Positions 33,733 to 41,648 of a stretch of 64,000 nucleotides of DNA are shown here, piece after piece (within the stretch, counting starts at the first letter, position 1; every line of letters begins with the position of its first letter). Under the pieces are notes generated by a model. That model ran no database searches and had not been told where the DNA came from. It saw only the letters and a program-made list of their open reading frames with translations. This DNA is from Microbacterium sp. Yaish 1 (GTDB lineage: Bacteria; Actinomycetota; Actinomycetes; Actinomycetales; Microbacteriaceae). The stretch spans positions 1,795,593 to 1,859,592 of the forward strand of contig NZ_NPMR01000001.1 of NCBI RefSeq assembly GCF_002245215.1, written 5' to 3'. The position numbers and the translations under genes were made by a program.

Positions 33733-34533
33733 ATGCATGTCGAGCCCGGCCCCGCAGAGCCGCAGAAGCCCCTCCGGGGGTGGCGTGTGCTCGTGCCGCG
33801 CGGAGGCCCCTGGGGAGACCAGGTCGCGGCTCTCCTGCGTTCGCACGGTGCCACGCCGGTCATCGCGCCGCTCGTCAACTTCGCGCCCACGACGGATGTC
33901 GCCGATCTCGAGGGGGCGCTCGCCGAGCTCGCGGCGGGGGCTTTCGACTGGATCACTCTGACGAGCGCGACGACCGTCGACGTCCTCTACGCCTACCGGG
34001 CGGAGATCCCGGCGCACACGCGCGTCGCCGCGGTCGGCGAGACCACGGCCGCCGCGCTGACCGCCGTGGGCTACCGCGTCGATCTCGTGCCGGACGAAGA
34101 CGATTCTGCGGCGGGCCTGGCCGAGCAGATCCTCGCCATCGAGCCCGAGCCCACGCGCGTCCTCGCGCTGCGCAGCGAGGTCGCCAAACCGGTCCTGACC
34201 CGGATGCTCGTCGAAGCGGGCCACGACGTCCGCAGCGTCGTGGCGTACCGGACCGTCGGCGTCCCGGTGACCGAGCGCATCGCCGCCGATGTCGCGAGCG
34301 GGCGCATCAACGCCGTGCTCGTGACGAGCGGCTCCGTCGCCGAGCAGGTCAGCGAGCAGTTCCCCGACCTCCCCGCCTCGACCCTGATCGCGGCGATCGG
34401 CCCCCGCACGGCGCGCGACGCACGCAAGCTCGGTCTCGCCGTCGATGTGGTCGCGGCCGAGACGACGATCTCGTCGCTCATCGACGCGATCGCGCGCCAG
34501 CCGGCGCCGGCATCCGACGCCCCCGCGCCGTGA
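33733..34533 (+). CDS. hemD: Uroporphyrinogen-III synthase
   Basis: Closes and rearranges hydroxymethylbilane to uroporphyrinogen III, the branch point of heme and corrin synthesis. The 266 residues show the weakly conserved HemD two-lobe pattern: GWRVLVPRGGPWGDQVAALLRSHGATPVIAPLVNF, DWITLTSATTVDVLYAYR, RVAAVGETTAAALTAVGYRVDLVP, VVAYRTVGV and AVLVTSGSVAEQVSEQFP. HemD sequences are very divergent, so the call rests on this order of motifs. ATG at 33733 gives a normal length; the start is uncertain, with weak GAGAG upstream. The hemY-like gene is nearby but not in the same operon. Confidence 0.85.
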   Translation: MHVEPGPAEPQKPLRGWRVLVPRGGPWGDQVAALLRSHGATPVIAPLVNFAPTTDVADLEGALAELAAGAFDWITLTSATTVDVLYAYRAEIPAHTRVAAVGETTAAALTAVGYRVDLVPDEDDSAAGLAEQILAIEPEPTRVLALRSEVAKPVLTRMLVEAGHDVRSVVAYRTVGVPVTERIAADVASGRINAVLVTSGSVAEQVSEQFPDLPASTLIAAIGPRTARDARKLGLAVDVVAAETTISSLIDAIARQPAPASDAPAP

Positions 34534-34603
34534 CGTGATCGCGGTCGCGATCGTTGCCGGTCTGTGAGCATTTCGTGAGCGTCCGACTGGCAGACTGAGA
34601 TGC

Positions 34604-35023
34604 ATGGTGACGCTTCTGCTCGACTCCGCTCAGCTCGAAGTCGTGCTGTCGGTGACCGAGCGCGCAGCGGCATTCCGTCAGCGGAATGTCCTGGTGTCAC
34701 GGGAGAACATCGCGCGCGTGCAGCTGACGGATGACGCCTGGTCGTGGCTGCGCGGGGTGCCGCGTCCGGGGCTCCTGGTGCCCGCGGTCATCGCGGCGGG
34801 TTCCTTCGAGTCGGCCGGTGGCACCGATTTCGTGCTCGTCCGGCGTCGCCGGCCGTCGGTCGTGGTCGATCTCGAGGGCGACCACGAGTTCCAGCGGCTG
34901 ATCCTGACGACGCGGCACGGGGTCGCGCTCGTGCGTGCCCTGCGCCTCGAGGTCGAGGACGAGCCCGCAGACGTCGCGGATCTGGTCGATCAGGCGACGT
35001 CGCGCCGCCACGACACGGCGTAG
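34604..35023 (+). CDS. Conserved hypothetical protein, possibly PH-like fold
   Basis: The 139 residues contain no motif I can name. Alternating short strands and a Val/Leu-rich middle (TDFVLVRRRRPSVVVDLEGDHEFQRLILTTRHGVALVRAL) resemble bacterial PH-like domains. No signal peptide or membrane segment. CAGACT lies seven bases before the ATG at 34604. The last 34 bases overlap the 3' end of the convergent ABC permease gene. Confidence 0.65.
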   Translation: MVTLLLDSAQLEVVLSVTERAAAFRQRNVLVSRENIARVQLTDDAWSWLRGVPRPGLLVPAVIAAGSFESAGGTDFVLVRRRRPSVVVDLEGDHEFQRLILTTRHGVALVRALRLEVEDEPADVADLVDQATSRRHDTA

Positions 35024-35811
35024 CCGATCACGGCGAACACGACCGCGTAGGCCGCGAGCACGAGCCCGCCCGCCCACCATTCCAGCGGCTGGCCGGCGCT
35101 GCCGCCCATGGCGGCGTAGATGCTGTCGCCCGCGAGCGCATCCGAGGCGGCGCCCGGGAGGAAGCGCACGACGTCGGCCAGCCCGTCGACCATGCTCGCC
35201 CCCACGCGGGCGATCGGCTCGACGAACTGGGTGAAGGCGAGGATTCCGACGACGGCGGCGATCTGGTTGCGGATCAGGGTGCCGAGCGCGATGCCCACGA
35301 GCACCCAGAGCACGAGGGCGAGCAGCATCCGTCCGAGGAACGCCCAGGTCTCGGGACGGCCGAGCTGCGGGTCGACGCCGAACAGGGCCAGCATCCCGCC
35401 GCCCGCGGCGACCGTCGACCCGACCGCGGCGACGCCGAAGACGAGGCCCATGACGATGCCGGCGATCATCTTGGCCGCCAGCGCGACGCCGCGCCGGGGC
35501 GTGGCCAGGAAGGTCGGCGTCAGGGTCTTGTGGCGGTACTCGCCGGTCACGAGCAGCGAGCCCACCACGAGCGGGAAGACGTATCCCATCGCGGTCGCGA
35601 GTCCGTAGATGAGGCTCGGCAGTCGCTCACCGAGCCCGGTCGGCAACGATGTGGTGCCGGGAAGGGAACCGTTCTCGCCGGCCGCGAAGACAGCGGCCAT
35701 GCCGCCGGCCGTTCCGCCGATGTACAGGACGAGGACGATCAGGAGCACCCACCAGACCGAGGTGGAGAACTGCTTCGTCAACTCCGATCGGGTCGCGTTC
35801 ACGAGGTTCAT
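34990..35811 (-). CDS. ABC-2 type transporter permease
   Basis: A 273-residue membrane subunit of an ABC exporter with about six helices, starting TRSELTKQFSTSVWWVLLIVLVLYIGG, which is the usual ABC-2 N-terminal pattern with a large outside loop. It pairs with the ATPase just upstream, the two overlapping by ATGA (35808-35811), so they form one transporter. Substrate unknown; such pairs export drugs, lipids or peptides. Its 3' end runs 34 bases into the convergent hypothetical gene. Confidence 0.88.
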   Translation of the reverse strand: MNLVNATRSELTKQFSTSVWWVLLIVLVLYIGGTAGGMAAVFAAGENGSLPGTTSLPTGLGERLPSLIYGLATAMGYVFPLVVGSLLVTGEYRHKTLTPTFLATPRRGVALAAKMIAGIVMGLVFGVAAVGSTVAAGGGMLALFGVDPQLGRPETWAFLGRMLLALVLWVLVGIALGTLIRNQIAAVVGILAFTQFVEPIARVGASMVDGLADVVRFLPGAASDALAGDSIYAAMGGSAGQPLEWWAGGLVLAAYAVVFAVIGYAVSWRRDVA

Positions 35812-36740
35812 CGCGTCTCCTCCCCGGTCGCGGCCGACGGGTGGACGCGCGCGCCGCTCACCAGTTCGAGGAAGACCTCCTCGAACGCCGGCCCCTTGCG
35901 TTGCAGCGCGGTCAGGGCGATGCCGGCGTCGGCGGCGATGCGTCCGACCGTCGGGGCGTCGGCCCCGCGCACGGCGAGGCCGGTACGACGTTCGTCGCTC
36001 TCGAAGCCGGCGGCCGAGATGGCGCGGCGGAGCGCTTCACGGTCCTCGGCGTCGACGACGGTCGCGATCTCGTCCTGCGGCACGACGTGCTCGATGCCGC
36101 CCTGGTAGACGAGACGCCCGCGCGTGATGATCATGAGCGAGTCGACGGACTGCTGCACCTCGGCGAGCAGGTGCGACGAGACCAGCACGGTGCGGCCCTC
36201 GGCCGCGAGGTCGCGGAGGAATCGGCGGATCCAGCGGATGCCCTCGGGGTCGAGTCCGTTCGTCGGCTCGTCGAGGACCAGGACGCCCGGGTCGCCGAGC
36301 AGGGCGTAGGCGAGGCCGAGGCGCTGCCGCATCCCGAGCGAGAACCCGCCCACCTTCCGCCCGGCGACGTCGCCGAGACCGACGATGCCGAGGGTGTCGT
36401 CGACGCGCGCGGCGGGGATCCCGGCGGCGTGAGCGTAGACCCGCAGGTGCGCCGCGGCGGAGCGGCCGGGGTGGAAGCTCGAGGACTCGAGGACGGCGCC
36501 GACGGTCTGCAGCGGGTGCTTCAGATCGCGGTAGCGCTGGCCGCCGATCGTGGCGGAGCCCGACGTCGGGGCGATGAGCCCCAGGAGCATGCGCAGCGTC
36601 GTGGTCTTGCCGGCGCCGTTGGGTCCGAGGAAGCCGGTGACCGCGCCGGGTTCGACCCGCGCCGTGAGACCGTCGACCGCCGCGACGGGGCCGAAACGTT
36701 TGGCCACGTCGCTGAACTCCAGCACCTGTCCGTCCGCCAT
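35808..36740 (-). CDS. ABC transporter ATP-binding protein
   Basis: A 310-residue DRA-type ATPase of an ABC-2 exporter. Walker A GPNGAGKTTTLRMLL, signature FSLGMRQRLGLAYALL (SLGMR in place of LSGGQ) and Walker B VLVLDEPTNGLDPEG are all present, as is the switch histidine in LVSSHLLAEV. The ATG at 36740 is preceded by GAGAGGGG. The GGRSAAAHLRVYAH-like segment and the C-terminal regulatory extension are typical of the CcmA/NatA group. Divergent from the CoA hydrolase gene. Confidence 0.92.
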   Translation of the reverse strand: MADGQVLEFSDVAKRFGPVAAVDGLTARVEPGAVTGFLGPNGAGKTTTLRMLLGLIAPTSGSATIGGQRYRDLKHPLQTVGAVLESSSFHPGRSAAAHLRVYAHAAGIPAARVDDTLGIVGLGDVAGRKVGGFSLGMRQRLGLAYALLGDPGVLVLDEPTNGLDPEGIRWIRRFLRDLAAEGRTVLVSSHLLAEVQQSVDSLMIITRGRLVYQGGIEHVVPQDEIATVVDAEDREALRRAISAAGFESDERRTGLAVRGADAPTVGRIAADAGIALTALQRKGPAFEEVFLELVSGARVHPSAATGEETR

Positions 36741-36826
36741 CGCGCCCCCTCTCGCCGGGTGGTTCGGCTCCCATCCTGCCCGACACGCCGCGTTCACCGC
36801 GAACTCCGGGCGGTAGCGTGGCGAGG

Positions 36827-37897
36827 GTGACCGACGCCGCAGCATCCGATTCGCGTGTCCGGGCCCGTGTCGATCGTGCGCTCGGACACCTCACGCTCGA
36901 CCGCCCGCGAGCCATCAACGCCCTCGACCTCGGCATGATCGAGAGCCTCGCCGCCGCGCTCGACGAGTGGGAGCACGACCCGGGTGTCGATGCCGTGCTG
37001 CTCGATGGCGCAGGCGAGCGCGGGCTGTGCGCCGGCGGCGACGTCCGCGGACTCTACGACCAGATCGTCGCGGGCGATGTGGCTGAGACGGCCCACTTCT
37101 TCCGTGCCGAGTATGCGCTCAACGCGCGGATCGCCTCGTATCCGAAGCCCGTCGTCGTCTTCGCCGACGGCGTCACGATGGGAGGCGGCATCGGGCTCGC
37201 CGGCCACGCGGCGGTGCGCGTGGTGACCGAGCGGTCGCGCCTCGCGATGCCCGAAGTCCGCATCGGGTTCACCCCCGACGTCGGCGGCAGCCTGCTGCTC
37301 GCCCGCGCGCCGGGACGCGTGGGTGAGTACCTCGCGCTGACCGGCGAATCGATGGATGCCGCCGACGCGATCTACGCCGGGTTCGCCGATCACCTCGTCC
37401 CGTCCGAGCGGCTCGACGATCTGCGCGACGCCCTCGTCAGCCGCGCCGACCCGCAGACCGCGACCGAGCTCGTCCTCCTGTTCGACGAGACCGCCGGGCC
37501 CGCTCGCCTCGAGGCCGCCCGGCCCTGGATCGACGACGCCTTCGCCGCCGACTCCGTCGCCGAGATCATCGACCGGTTGCGAGAGCGCCCCGAGCCGGAC
37601 GCGCGAGCGACGGCCGAGCTGCTCGCGACCCTGCCGCCGACCGCTCTCGCCGTGACGCTCGCGGCCGTCCGCGCGGCGCGCGAGCGGAACGAGCTCCGAA
37701 ACGTCCTGGCGCAGGAGTACGGTCTCGTGCTCTGGTTCGCCACGACGCAGCCCGACCTCGTCGAAGGCATTCGCGCCCGGCTCGTCGACAAGGACGGGAC
37801 GCCGTCGTGGTCGCCGGCATCCCGTGCCGATCTCGCCCCGGATGTCGTGGCGCAGGCGTTCGCGTTCGAGCCGGCACCCGCCCTCTGGACTGACTGA
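36827..37897 (+). CDS. Enoyl-CoA hydratase/3-hydroxyisobutyryl-CoA hydrolase family
   Basis: A 356-residue crotonase-fold protein, longer than simple enoyl-CoA hydratases and matching 3-hydroxyisobutyryl-CoA hydrolase of valine catabolism. Oxyanion-hole and active-site stretches are GERGLCAGGDVRGLYDQ, GVTMGGGIGLAGHAAVRVVTERSRLAMPEVRIGFTPDVGGSLLLARAPG (catalytic Glu in MPEVRIGF, then Asp). The C-terminal extension with LPPTALAVTLAAV is typical. GTG at 36827, eight-base-scale spacing behind TAGCGT (36814-36819) and GCGAGG. No other valine genes are adjacent. Confidence 0.87.
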   Translation: MTDAAASDSRVRARVDRALGHLTLDRPRAINALDLGMIESLAAALDEWEHDPGVDAVLLDGAGERGLCAGGDVRGLYDQIVAGDVAETAHFFRAEYALNARIASYPKPVVVFADGVTMGGGIGLAGHAAVRVVTERSRLAMPEVRIGFTPDVGGSLLLARAPGRVGEYLALTGESMDAADAIYAGFADHLVPSERLDDLRDALVSRADPQTATELVLLFDETAGPARLEAARPWIDDAFAADSVAEIIDRLRERPEPDARATAELLATLPPTALAVTLAAVRAARERNELRNVLAQEYGLVLWFATTQPDLVEGIRARLVDKDGTPSWSPASRADLAPDVVAQAFAFEPAPALWTD

Positions 37898-37962
37898 GGT
37901 AATAGTCTCGGGATGCTGTGCTTCCGCGCCGTCCCGGGGCTGCGCCGCACGAGGGAGGGTTC

Positions 37963-38886
37963 GTGTTCGACAGTCCGCTGTCCGCGTCGGCATACGACGT
38001 GCTCGGGGTCGCGCCCGACGTCGACGACGAGGAGCTTCGCCGCGCCTACCGCCTCCGGCTGCGGCAGACGCACCCCGACACCGGCGGCGATGCCGTGAAG
38101 TTCGTGCAGGTGCAGCGCGCGTGGGATCTCGTCGGCACGGCCGCCGCCCGCGCCGCGTACGACCGCGGTCACGGTTTCGCCGACGCGCCGACGTTCTCGC
38201 CCGATGCCCCGACGTGGCGGCCGCCGCAGCGCCCCGCCGACACGCGCCCGCGGGCGCGGTCGTTCGGTCAGCCGGGCGGCTGGCGTCGCGAGCGCTACTT
38301 GACCCTCATCCGGGAGTGGGTCGGACGTGGCGCACCGGTCGAGGACCCCTACGACCCCGCCCTCGTCCGCACCGCGCCTCACGAGATCAGGCGGTTGCTG
38401 GCCGATGCGCTCGCCGAGGAGGCGACCGCCCGGGTCGTCGCAGACCTCGGTATGGGCTACACCGTCTGGCACGACGTCGCCGCCGATCCGCGGGATCCCG
38501 AGGCGAAGCTCGACCACGTCGTGCTCGGGCCCTCGGGGCTCTACGCCGTCCTGTCCGAGGACTTCGGCACCCCCGTGCGCACCCGGCGGGGCGAGTTGAT
38601 CGGCGAGTGCGTCGACTCGCCGATCGCGACGCTCGTGCACCGGACGCGCGCGCTCAGCCGCGCGGCTCGGGTGAAGTTCAGCGGCGCGATCGTCGTCCTC
38701 CCCGACGACGACGTCGTGCAGGCCCTCGAGGAGCTCGGACGCGTGCGCGGGCTCGCCATCGCCGTGGTCGGCCGCTCCGCGCTCGCCACCGTGCTGCGCC
38801 GGGGCGTCGCCGGTGCGCGCGAGATCGGCGGCAACGAGCTGTTCGACGTCCGCACCCGCCTGCAGCAGACGGTGCGCTTCGTGTGA
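37963..38886 (+). CDS. J-domain protein fused to a NERD-like domain
   Basis: A 307-residue protein. The N-terminal J domain (YDVLGVAPDVDDEELRRAYRLRLRQTHPDTGGDAVKFVQVQRAW) has the HPD tripeptide that stimulates Hsp70 ATPase. A proline-rich linker follows. The C-terminal half contains KLDHVVLGPSGLYAVLSEDFG, which resembles the NERD (nuclease-related) core, but the expected Asp/Glu-x-Lys catalytic residues are not clear. GTG at 37963 has GAGGGAGGG upstream. The stop overlaps the start of the methyltransferase gene (TGATG), implying coupled translation. Confidence 0.75.
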   Translation: MFDSPLSASAYDVLGVAPDVDDEELRRAYRLRLRQTHPDTGGDAVKFVQVQRAWDLVGTAAARAAYDRGHGFADAPTFSPDAPTWRPPQRPADTRPRARSFGQPGGWRRERYLTLIREWVGRGAPVEDPYDPALVRTAPHEIRRLLADALAEEATARVVADLGMGYTVWHDVAADPRDPEAKLDHVVLGPSGLYAVLSEDFGTPVRTRRGELIGECVDSPIATLVHRTRALSRAARVKFSGAIVVLPDDDVVQALEELGRVRGLAIAVVGRSALATVLRRGVAGAREIGGNELFDVRTRLQQTVRFV

Positions 38887-39554
38887 TGTTGCGAGAATCG
38901 CTGCGCGCGGCTTACGACACGGTCGCTGCCGCCTACGCAGCCCTGTTGCCGGACGCGTCGTTCGAAGCCCCGGCGGATCTCGCGGTGCTCGAGCGCTTCC
39001 TCGCCCAGCTACCGCACGCCGCGCGCGTGCTCGATGCCGGGTGCGGGTCGGGGCGGATGCTGCGAGAGATGCGCGACCGCCGCCCGGACCTGCGTCTCGT
39101 GGGCGTCGACCTCTCGCCCCGGATGATCGAGGAGGCTCGGGCGGACTGTTCGTTCGCCGATCTGTACCTGGCGGACCTCGCGGAACTTCCGCTGGCTGAC
39201 GGATCTGTCGCCGGGGTGCTCGCCTGGTATTCCGTGATCCACGCGAACGCCGACGAGCTCGCCGCAATCGCCGACGAGACCGCGCGCGTCACGACGGCCG
39301 GCGGACTCGTCCTCCTCGGGTTTCAGAGCGGCAGGGGAACGCGGCGAATCGAGCGTGCCTACGGTCACGACGTCGCCCTGGATGCAGTCCTGCACGATCC
39401 GCAGGATGTCGCGGCGGAGCTCGTCGCTCACGGATTCACTGTGCTCGAAGCGTTCGAGCGGTCGGCACGGGATGGAGAGCGCCATGCGCAGGGGTTTGTG
39501 CTCGCGCGTCGCGAGGTCAGTCCGCGAGGCCCCACAGCTGCAGCGGGTGGCTGA
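38886..39554 (+). CDS. Class I SAM-dependent methyltransferase
   Basis: A 222-residue small-molecule methyltransferase of the UbiE/type-11 sort. SAM-binding motif I is VLDAGCGSGRML, then the acidic residue in LVGVDLSPRMIEEAR, LADLAELPLADGSVAGVLAWYSVIH, and LVLLGFQSG. No substrate can be named. It overlaps the J-domain gene by one base, and its 3' end overlaps the convergent carboxypeptidase gene by 38 bases. Confidence 0.85.
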   Translation: MLRESLRAAYDTVAAAYAALLPDASFEAPADLAVLERFLAQLPHAARVLDAGCGSGRMLREMRDRRPDLRLVGVDLSPRMIEEARADCSFADLYLADLAELPLADGSVAGVLAWYSVIHANADELAAIADETARVTTAGGLVLLGFQSGRGTRRIERAYGHDVALDAVLHDPQDVAAELVAHGFTVLEAFERSARDGERHAQGFVLARREVSPRGPTAAAGG

Positions 39555-40869
39555 GGCGCCACCAGACGTCCGGGTCGGGGATGTCCGAGGTCAGGCGCAG
39601 GGTCGTCGTCGCCGAGCCCAGCGGGCCGGTGAGCGTCAGCTCGCCCGCGGTGTCGCCGGCGTCGCGCGAATCGCCGAGCTCGACGTTCGCGGCGGCCTGA
39701 GACGACTGCGTGTTCCAGAGCGCGACACGGACGTCGGACTCGGTGACGATCTCGGCGGTCGCGCCCCACGCGGTGGTCGCGGTGCCCGCGACGGTTCCCG
39801 CGGGAAGGGCCGGTGAGGCCGCGATCTCGCTGATCGTGCGATCGAGCAGCGCGGCCGTCGCGGAGTGACGGGTCTCGTCGTCGGGCTGATCGAGGGCGGT
39901 CGCGTACACGCGGACGTTGACACCGTCGACGTCGGTGTCCTTCGCGGCGACGAGGTTGTACGAACCGAACAGGCTGCCCGTCTTGACGCCGACGACCGCG
40001 GGGTCGGCGAGCAGGGCGTTGGTGTTCTCCACGAACCCGGCGCCCGGCAGCTCGACCGAGCGCTGCGCGACGATGCCCGAGATGACGGGGTTCGACATCG
40101 CGGTCTCCGCGAGGGCGATGACGGATGCCGGTGACGCCGTGTTCTCCGGATCGATACCGCTCGAATCGACGACGGTGACACCGCCCAGCTCGTGCGCCTG
40201 CAACCAAGCGTTCGCCGCCTCGACGTAGGCGTCCTCGTCGGGCCAGAGCTCGGACACGAGGCGGTCGGCGTAGTTGTTCGCCGAGCCGATCAGCACGCCC
40301 TGCAGCAGCTGGTACTGCGTGAGGACGCCGTCGACCGGGACGTCGAGCGCCGACTGGTCGTCGGCGAGGTAGGCGCGGTACTCCCGGCGGTCGGCGGAGG
40401 TGAACGCGAACTCCGGGCCCTGCTCGCCGTCGGCGAGCGGCATCCGGTCGAGCACGACGAGGGCGGTGACGAGTTTCGTGATGCTCGCGATCGACTCCGG
40501 CTCGCCGGATGATGCCGACACTGCTGCGAACCCGCCGACGGCCGTGGCCCCGGCGCCCTCGGCCGGCCACGCGGGCTGCGCGACGGGAGCGGCCGGCGCC
40601 GAGAGGGCGGCCGGCAGGATGGCGGGCGCGACGGCGTCCAGGGGCCACAGCAGCGTCGCCGCCGTGTATCCGCCCACGGTGAGCACGGCGATTCCCAGCG
40701 TCGAGAGCACGGCCGGTGCGGCCGAGCGTCGCGGCGGCTCGGTGAGCAGCTCGGCGTGCGCGAGCGTGTACGGGCCCGCCGAGGCGGCGGCGTCGCGACG
40801 GCCGTTCCCGCTGGCGACGGCGTCGTCGTCGAGCCACGCGAGGGCGACGCGCGGGGCGGGAGAGGTCAC
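39517..40869 (-). CDS. D-alanyl-D-alanine carboxypeptidase (PBP5-like)
   Basis: A 450-residue penicillin-binding protein that trims the terminal D-Ala of peptidoglycan stem peptides. One membrane helix (about residues 53-75) follows an unusual 50-residue cytoplasmic tail. The active site is complete: ASITKLV with Ser129/Lys132, GSANNY with Ser196 and Asn198, and VKTGSL with Lys296. A Pro/Ala-rich linker precedes the catalytic domain, and a C-terminal Ig-like or beta-rich domain follows. GTG at 40869, six bases behind TACGTT. Divergent from the thiamine operon. Confidence 0.9.
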   Translation of the reverse strand: MTSPAPRVALAWLDDDAVASGNGRRDAAASAGPYTLAHAELLTEPPRRSAAPAVLSTLGIAVLTVGGYTAATLLWPLDAVAPAILPAALSAPAAPVAQPAWPAEGAGATAVGGFAAVSASSGEPESIASITKLVTALVVLDRMPLADGEQGPEFAFTSADRREYRAYLADDQSALDVPVDGVLTQYQLLQGVLIGSANNYADRLVSELWPDEDAYVEAANAWLQAHELGGVTVVDSSGIDPENTASPASVIALAETAMSNPVISGIVAQRSVELPGAGFVENTNALLADPAVVGVKTGSLFGSYNLVAAKDTDVDGVNVRVYATALDQPDDETRHSATAALLDRTISEIAASPALPAGTVAGTATTAWGATAEIVTESDVRVALWNTQSSQAAANVELGDSRDAGDTAGELTLTGPLGSATTTLRLTSDIPDPDVWWRLSHPLQLWGLAD

Positions 40870-40875
40870 CCGCCC

Positions 40876-40881
40876 AACGTA
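40876..40881 (-). promoter_or_regulatory. Predicted -10 box of the carboxypeptidase gene
   Basis: TACGTT on the minus strand, six bases before the GTG at 40869. Confidence 0.4.
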
Positions 40882-40898
40882 CAACGCGCGTGCGCCGA

Positions 40899-40904
40899 TA
40901 TACT
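40899..40904 (+). promoter_or_regulatory. Predicted -10 box of the TPP-riboswitch transcript
   Basis: TATACT, the most consensus-like -10 in the window. Transcription would begin near 40911, just before the aptamer. Confidence 0.6.
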
Positions 40905-40913
40905 TCATCGACA

Positions 40914-41000
40914 ACCACGGGAGTCCGGTGAGCCGGGCTGAGAGGAAGCGATCCACGCTTCGACCGTCGAACCTGATCCGGATCATGCCGGCGCAGGGAG
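40914..41000 (+). ncRNA. TPP riboswitch (THI element)
   Basis: The conserved parts of the thiamine pyrophosphate aptamer are in order: GGGAGTCC-type P1/P2 start, CTGAGAGG, the central ACCGTCGAACCTGATC with the conserved GAACCTGATC, GGATCATGCCGGC and GCAGGGAG. It ends 10 bases before the ykoE ATG, and GGAGG lies in or next to its 3' end, so TPP binding probably hides the ribosome site. Confidence 0.95.
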
Positions 41001-41010
41001 GAGAGAGAGA

Positions 41011-41646
41011 ATGCACGCTGCTGCGTCCACCACCGAGTCCGATCGTCGCACCGGGCGCACGCCCGGCCGCTTCCGCTGGCGCGTCGTCGACATCGTCATC
41101 GCGAGCGTCATCGGCGTCGCCTGCGCCGCGGTGTTCCTGCTGTGGAACGTCGCCTACCAGGGGCCGTCCGCCGCGCTGACGCCGTTGCTCCCGGGCCTGC
41201 AGGGGCTGCTCGCAGGGCCCTGGCTCATCGCCGGAGTTCTCGGTGGCCTCATCATCCGCAAGCCCGGCGCGGCGCTCTACGCCGAGCTCCTCGCAGCGGT
41301 GATCTCGGCGCTCGTCGGCAACCAGTGGGGTCCGCTCACGATCGTCTCCGGCCTCGTGCAGGGACTCGGCGCCGAACTGATCTTCCTCGTCTTCCTCTAC
41401 GCGTCGTGGCGTCTTCCGGTCGCGCTCCTCGCGGGTGCCGGGGCGGGCCTCGCGGGCGGCATCAACGACCGTGTCCTCTGGTACCCCGGTGCCGACACCC
41501 TGTTCACGTCGGTCTACATCGCCTCGACGACGATCTCGGGCGCGGTCATCGCCGGCCTCGGCGGGTGGCTCATCACCCGTGCCCTGGCACGGACGGGTGC
41601 CCTCAGCAGGTTCGCGGCCGGGCGCGAAGCCACCGCCCGCGTCTGA
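41011..41646 (+). CDS. ykoE: HMP/thiamine ECF transporter substrate-binding subunit YkoE
   Basis: S component of an energy-coupling factor importer for thiamine or its pyrimidine precursor HMP. The 211 residues begin with a basic cytoplasmic tail, then VVDIVIASVIGVACAAVFLLWNVAY and about six membrane helices, with NQWGPLTIVSGLVQGLGAELIF and WYPGADTLFTSVYIASTTISGAVIAG typical of YkoE. A GGAGGAGAGAG ribosome site precedes ATG 41011. The TPP riboswitch directly upstream confirms the thiamine role. The two other transporter subunits follow. Confidence 0.93.
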   Translation: MHAAASTTESDRRTGRTPGRFRWRVVDIVIASVIGVACAAVFLLWNVAYQGPSAALTPLLPGLQGLLAGPWLIAGVLGGLIIRKPGAALYAELLAAVISALVGNQWGPLTIVSGLVQGLGAELIFLVFLYASWRLPVALLAGAGAGLAGGINDRVLWYPGADTLFTSVYIASTTISGAVIAGLGGWLITRALARTGALSRFAAGREATARV

Positions 41647-41648
41647 CG

